A stretch of 7,359 nt of DNA from an uncultured Porphyromonadaceae bacterium (GTDB taxonomy: Bacteria > Bacteroidota > Bacteroidia > Bacteroidales > Muribaculaceae): the NCBI GenBank assembly GCA_900548875.1, contig URMA01000120.1:1-7359 (forward strand). The letters are read 5' to 3'. The position numbers and the translations under genes are program-made. Below are positions 5,976-7,359 of this stretch, one piece after another; position 1 is the stretch's first letter, and every line of letters begins with the position of its first letter. The notes under the pieces were generated by a model. The model was not told the DNA's origin. It searched no databases and was given only the letters and a program-made list of their open reading frames with translations.

Positions 5976-7217
5976 ATGAAACGGAATTTGAAAGTGACTT
6001 TCGATTTTGCGCGTGAGGCAACGGTGATGTTGCCGGCGTCGAAAAGCATCAGCAACCGTGTGCTGGTCATGAACGCTTTGGCGGGTGGCGGAGGCCGTAT
6101 ATCGAATGTCGCTGTGTGCGACGATACGGATGCCATGCAGCGGGCGCTGCGTGAAACGGGCGGCTATGTGAATATCGGTGCCGCTGGAACGGCGATGCGC
6201 TTCCTTACGGCTTATTTTGCCGGATGCGAGGGCAGGACGGTGACGCTCGATGGCACGGCACGCATGCGACAGCGGCCTATCGGTGTGTTGGTGGACGCTT
6301 TGCGTCAGTGCGGCGCAAAAATCAGTTACGAAGGCGAGGCGGGTTTTCCTCCTTTGCGCATTGAAGGGCAGCGGTTGCATGCCGACGGCCCGGTGGAACT
6401 GGCGGGAAACGTTAGCTCACAATATATTTCAGCCCTGATGATGGTGGCTCCATATATGGATGGAGGACTGACATTGCGTCTGAAGGGTGGCATGATATCG
6501 CGTCCGTACATCGAAATGACAGCTTCGCTGATGCGTCGTTTCGGCGGTGAGGTCGAGGTTGCCGACGGCGAGGTGCGTATTGCTCCGCAACGCTATGTGG
6601 TGACCGATTTTTCCGTGGAGAGCGACTGGTCGGCGGCAAGCTACTGGTACGAAATGCAGACGCTGATTCCGCAGCTGAAGGTGCGTTTGAGCGGACTCCA
6701 GCAGCGGAGCGTGCAGGGTGACAGCCGTGTGGCGGAGTTCTTTGCCTGCCTGGGGGTGGAAACGGTTTTTACCGACTGCGGCGTGCAACTGAACTGCTTG
6801 GCAGGACAGCGGCCGGCACGGGTGGATTTCGACCTTTCCGGACAGCCCGATTTGGCGCAGACACTCGTCGTGACGGCTTGTTTGGCCGACATTCCTTTCC
6901 GGATGACCGGCCTGTCGACATTGAAAATCAAGGAAACCGATCGCATAGAGGCTTTGCGTTCGCAATTGGCGAAGCTGGGCTATCCGCTCGAAGTGGAGCC
7001 TGACTATTCGCTCCGTTGGGACGGCCGCAGAACCGAACCGCAGGAGAATCCCGAAATTGAGACTTTCGACGACCACCGCATGGCAATGGCTTTTGCTCCC
7101 GTCGCCGTGAAATTTCCGGGACTGGTGATTTTGGATGCCGGGGTGGTGAGCAAGTCCTATCCCGACTATTGGAAACATCTTTCGGAAGTCGGTTTTAGCA
7201 TGGAGGAAAAAGAATAA
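5976..7217 (+). CDS. aroA: 3-phosphoshikimate 1-carboxyvinyltransferase (EPSP synthase)
   Basis: This 413-residue enzyme joins shikimate-3-phosphate and phosphoenolpyruvate to give EPSP, the sixth step of the cytosolic shikimate pathway that leads to chorismate and the aromatic amino acids. The family landmarks appear in order: LPASKSISNR with Lys23, Ser24 and Arg28; AAGTAMRF at 69-76; RMRQRPIG with Arg100; NVSSQY with Ser147, Ser148 and Gln149; SDWSAASY; QPDLAQT with the catalytic-type Asp292; KETDR at 319-323; DDHRMAMAF at 365-373; and SKSYPDY with Lys393. Length is normal and nothing looks broken. The frame extends back to a GTG at 5940, but the ATG at 5976 gives the expected N-terminus. 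There is no clear ribosome site. AAGTAMR replaces the NAGTAMR seen in E. coli, which as I recall is usual in Bacteroidetes. Its GC content is plainly higher than that of the minus-strand cluster. Its stop overlaps the next start by one base. Confidence 0.97.
   Translation: MKRNLKVTFDFAREATVMLPASKSISNRVLVMNALAGGGGRISNVAVCDDTDAMQRALRETGGYVNIGAAGTAMRFLTAYFAGCEGRTVTLDGTARMRQRPIGVLVDALRQCGAKISYEGEAGFPPLRIEGQRLHADGPVELAGNVSSQYISALMMVAPYMDGGLTLRLKGGMISRPYIEMTASLMRRFGGEVEVADGEVRIAPQRYVVTDFSVESDWSAASYWYEMQTLIPQLKVRLSGLQQRSVQGDSRVAEFFACLGVETVFTDCGVQLNCLAGQRPARVDFDLSGQPDLAQTLVVTACLADIPFRMTGLSTLKIKETDRIEALRSQLAKLGYPLEVEPDYSLRWDGRRTEPQENPEIETFDDHRMAMAFAPVAVKFPGLVILDAGVVSKSYPDYWKHLSEVGFSMEEKE
7202..7207 (+). 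promoter_or_regulatory. Shine-Dalgarno site for the gene after aroA
   Basis: GGAGGA lies inside the last codons of aroA, 9 bases before the ATG at 7217. With the TAATG overlap this points to coupled translation of the two genes. Confidence 0.55.
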
Positions 7218-7359
7218 TGAAAGGTGCATTGATTATATTGGCGGTTACCGTGGTGTTCGGGCTGGTGCTTTACATCACCCATACTATCGGAGAAAAACGC
7301 CGTAAGGCAAAAGGCATTGAAGAGCCGGAGGAAACGCCTGCCGCTGACAACGGCGGGAG
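7217..7359 (+). CDS. Small single-span membrane protein (partial, runs off the right edge)
   Basis: The ATG overlaps the aroA stop codon by one base (TAATG), and 47 residues are visible before the window ends. Residues about 3-23 form one hydrophobic helix (GALIILAVTVVFGLVLYITH). A basic stretch (EKRRKAKG) and a Pro/Glu/Ala-rich segment follow, so the helix is an N-terminal anchor with the rest probably in the cytoplasm by the positive-inside rule. A GGAGGA lies upstream. The one-base overlap indicates an operon with aroA. I recall short anchored proteins of unknown function next to aroA in other Bacteroidales, some with a Cys-rich segment after the linker, but that part lies outside this window. 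Confidence 0.75.
   Translation, partial: MKGALIILAVTVVFGLVLYITHTIGEKRRKAKGIEEPEETPAADNGG

Noticed and set aside
6180..6203. AroA with Ala at the position of the Asn in the E. coli NAGTAMR motif, as a sign of an altered active site or glyphosate tolerance
   Set aside because: As I recall, the AAGTAMRF form is usual in Bacteroidetes AroA, and the Gly of the motif that is linked to glyphosate sensitivity is unchanged.
6429..7229. 266-codon open frame on the minus strand opposite aroA
   Set aside because: It is antisense to a confidently identified enzyme; its translation is rich in His, Arg and Cys with no domain, as expected from a shadow frame of GC-rich coding DNA. Shorter frames at 5922-6380 and 6641-6946 are rejected for the same reason.

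Overview
This window looks like chromosomal DNA from a Bacteroidales bacterium, possibly Prevotellaceae or Porphyromonadaceae. Three things point there: several matches to the Bacteroidetes -7 promoter element TAnnTTTG, few Shine-Dalgarno sites, and a large secreted protein that ends in what looks like a type IX secretion (Por) sorting domain. AroA also carries sequence features I associate with the Bacteroidetes enzyme. The species cannot be told from the sequence alone.

Layout from left to right. (1) Bases 1-94 hold the N-terminus of a minus-strand membrane protein. A divergent, AT-rich intergenic region (95-333) separates it from (2) a plus-strand gene for an 834-residue exported protein: signal peptide, choice-of-anchor-J / cleaved-adhesin-like domain, BACON-like domain, C-terminal sorting domain. 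A strong hairpin terminator follows. (3) From about 2885 to 5944 lies an AT-rich stretch that looks accessory. It has three minus-strand genes, transcribed in the order: a 101-residue protein of three 37-residue repeats, a 482-residue protein with two N-terminal membrane helices and an unrecognised C-terminal half, and a DEDDh-type 3'-5' exonuclease. A 12-bp perfect hairpin lies between the first two genes. Upstream of them is a 427-base stretch with no confident gene, holding a short reading frame broken by one stop codon. An imperfect 18-bp direct repeat (16/18) lies at both ends of the stretch, once behind the terminator and once just before aroA. (4) The GC-richer core gene aroA, for the shikimate-pathway EPSP synthase, follows on the plus strand and overlaps by one base the start of a small single-span membrane protein that is cut by the window end.

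The core genes (aroA and its partner) and the surface protein are ordinary for the group. The least explained part is the minus-strand trio: a membrane-anchored protein of unknown function close upstream of a nuclease, with a repeat protein ahead of both, in AT-rich DNA between GC-richer neighbours. This resembles the layout of accessory or defence-type cassettes, but nothing in the sequence proves such a role.
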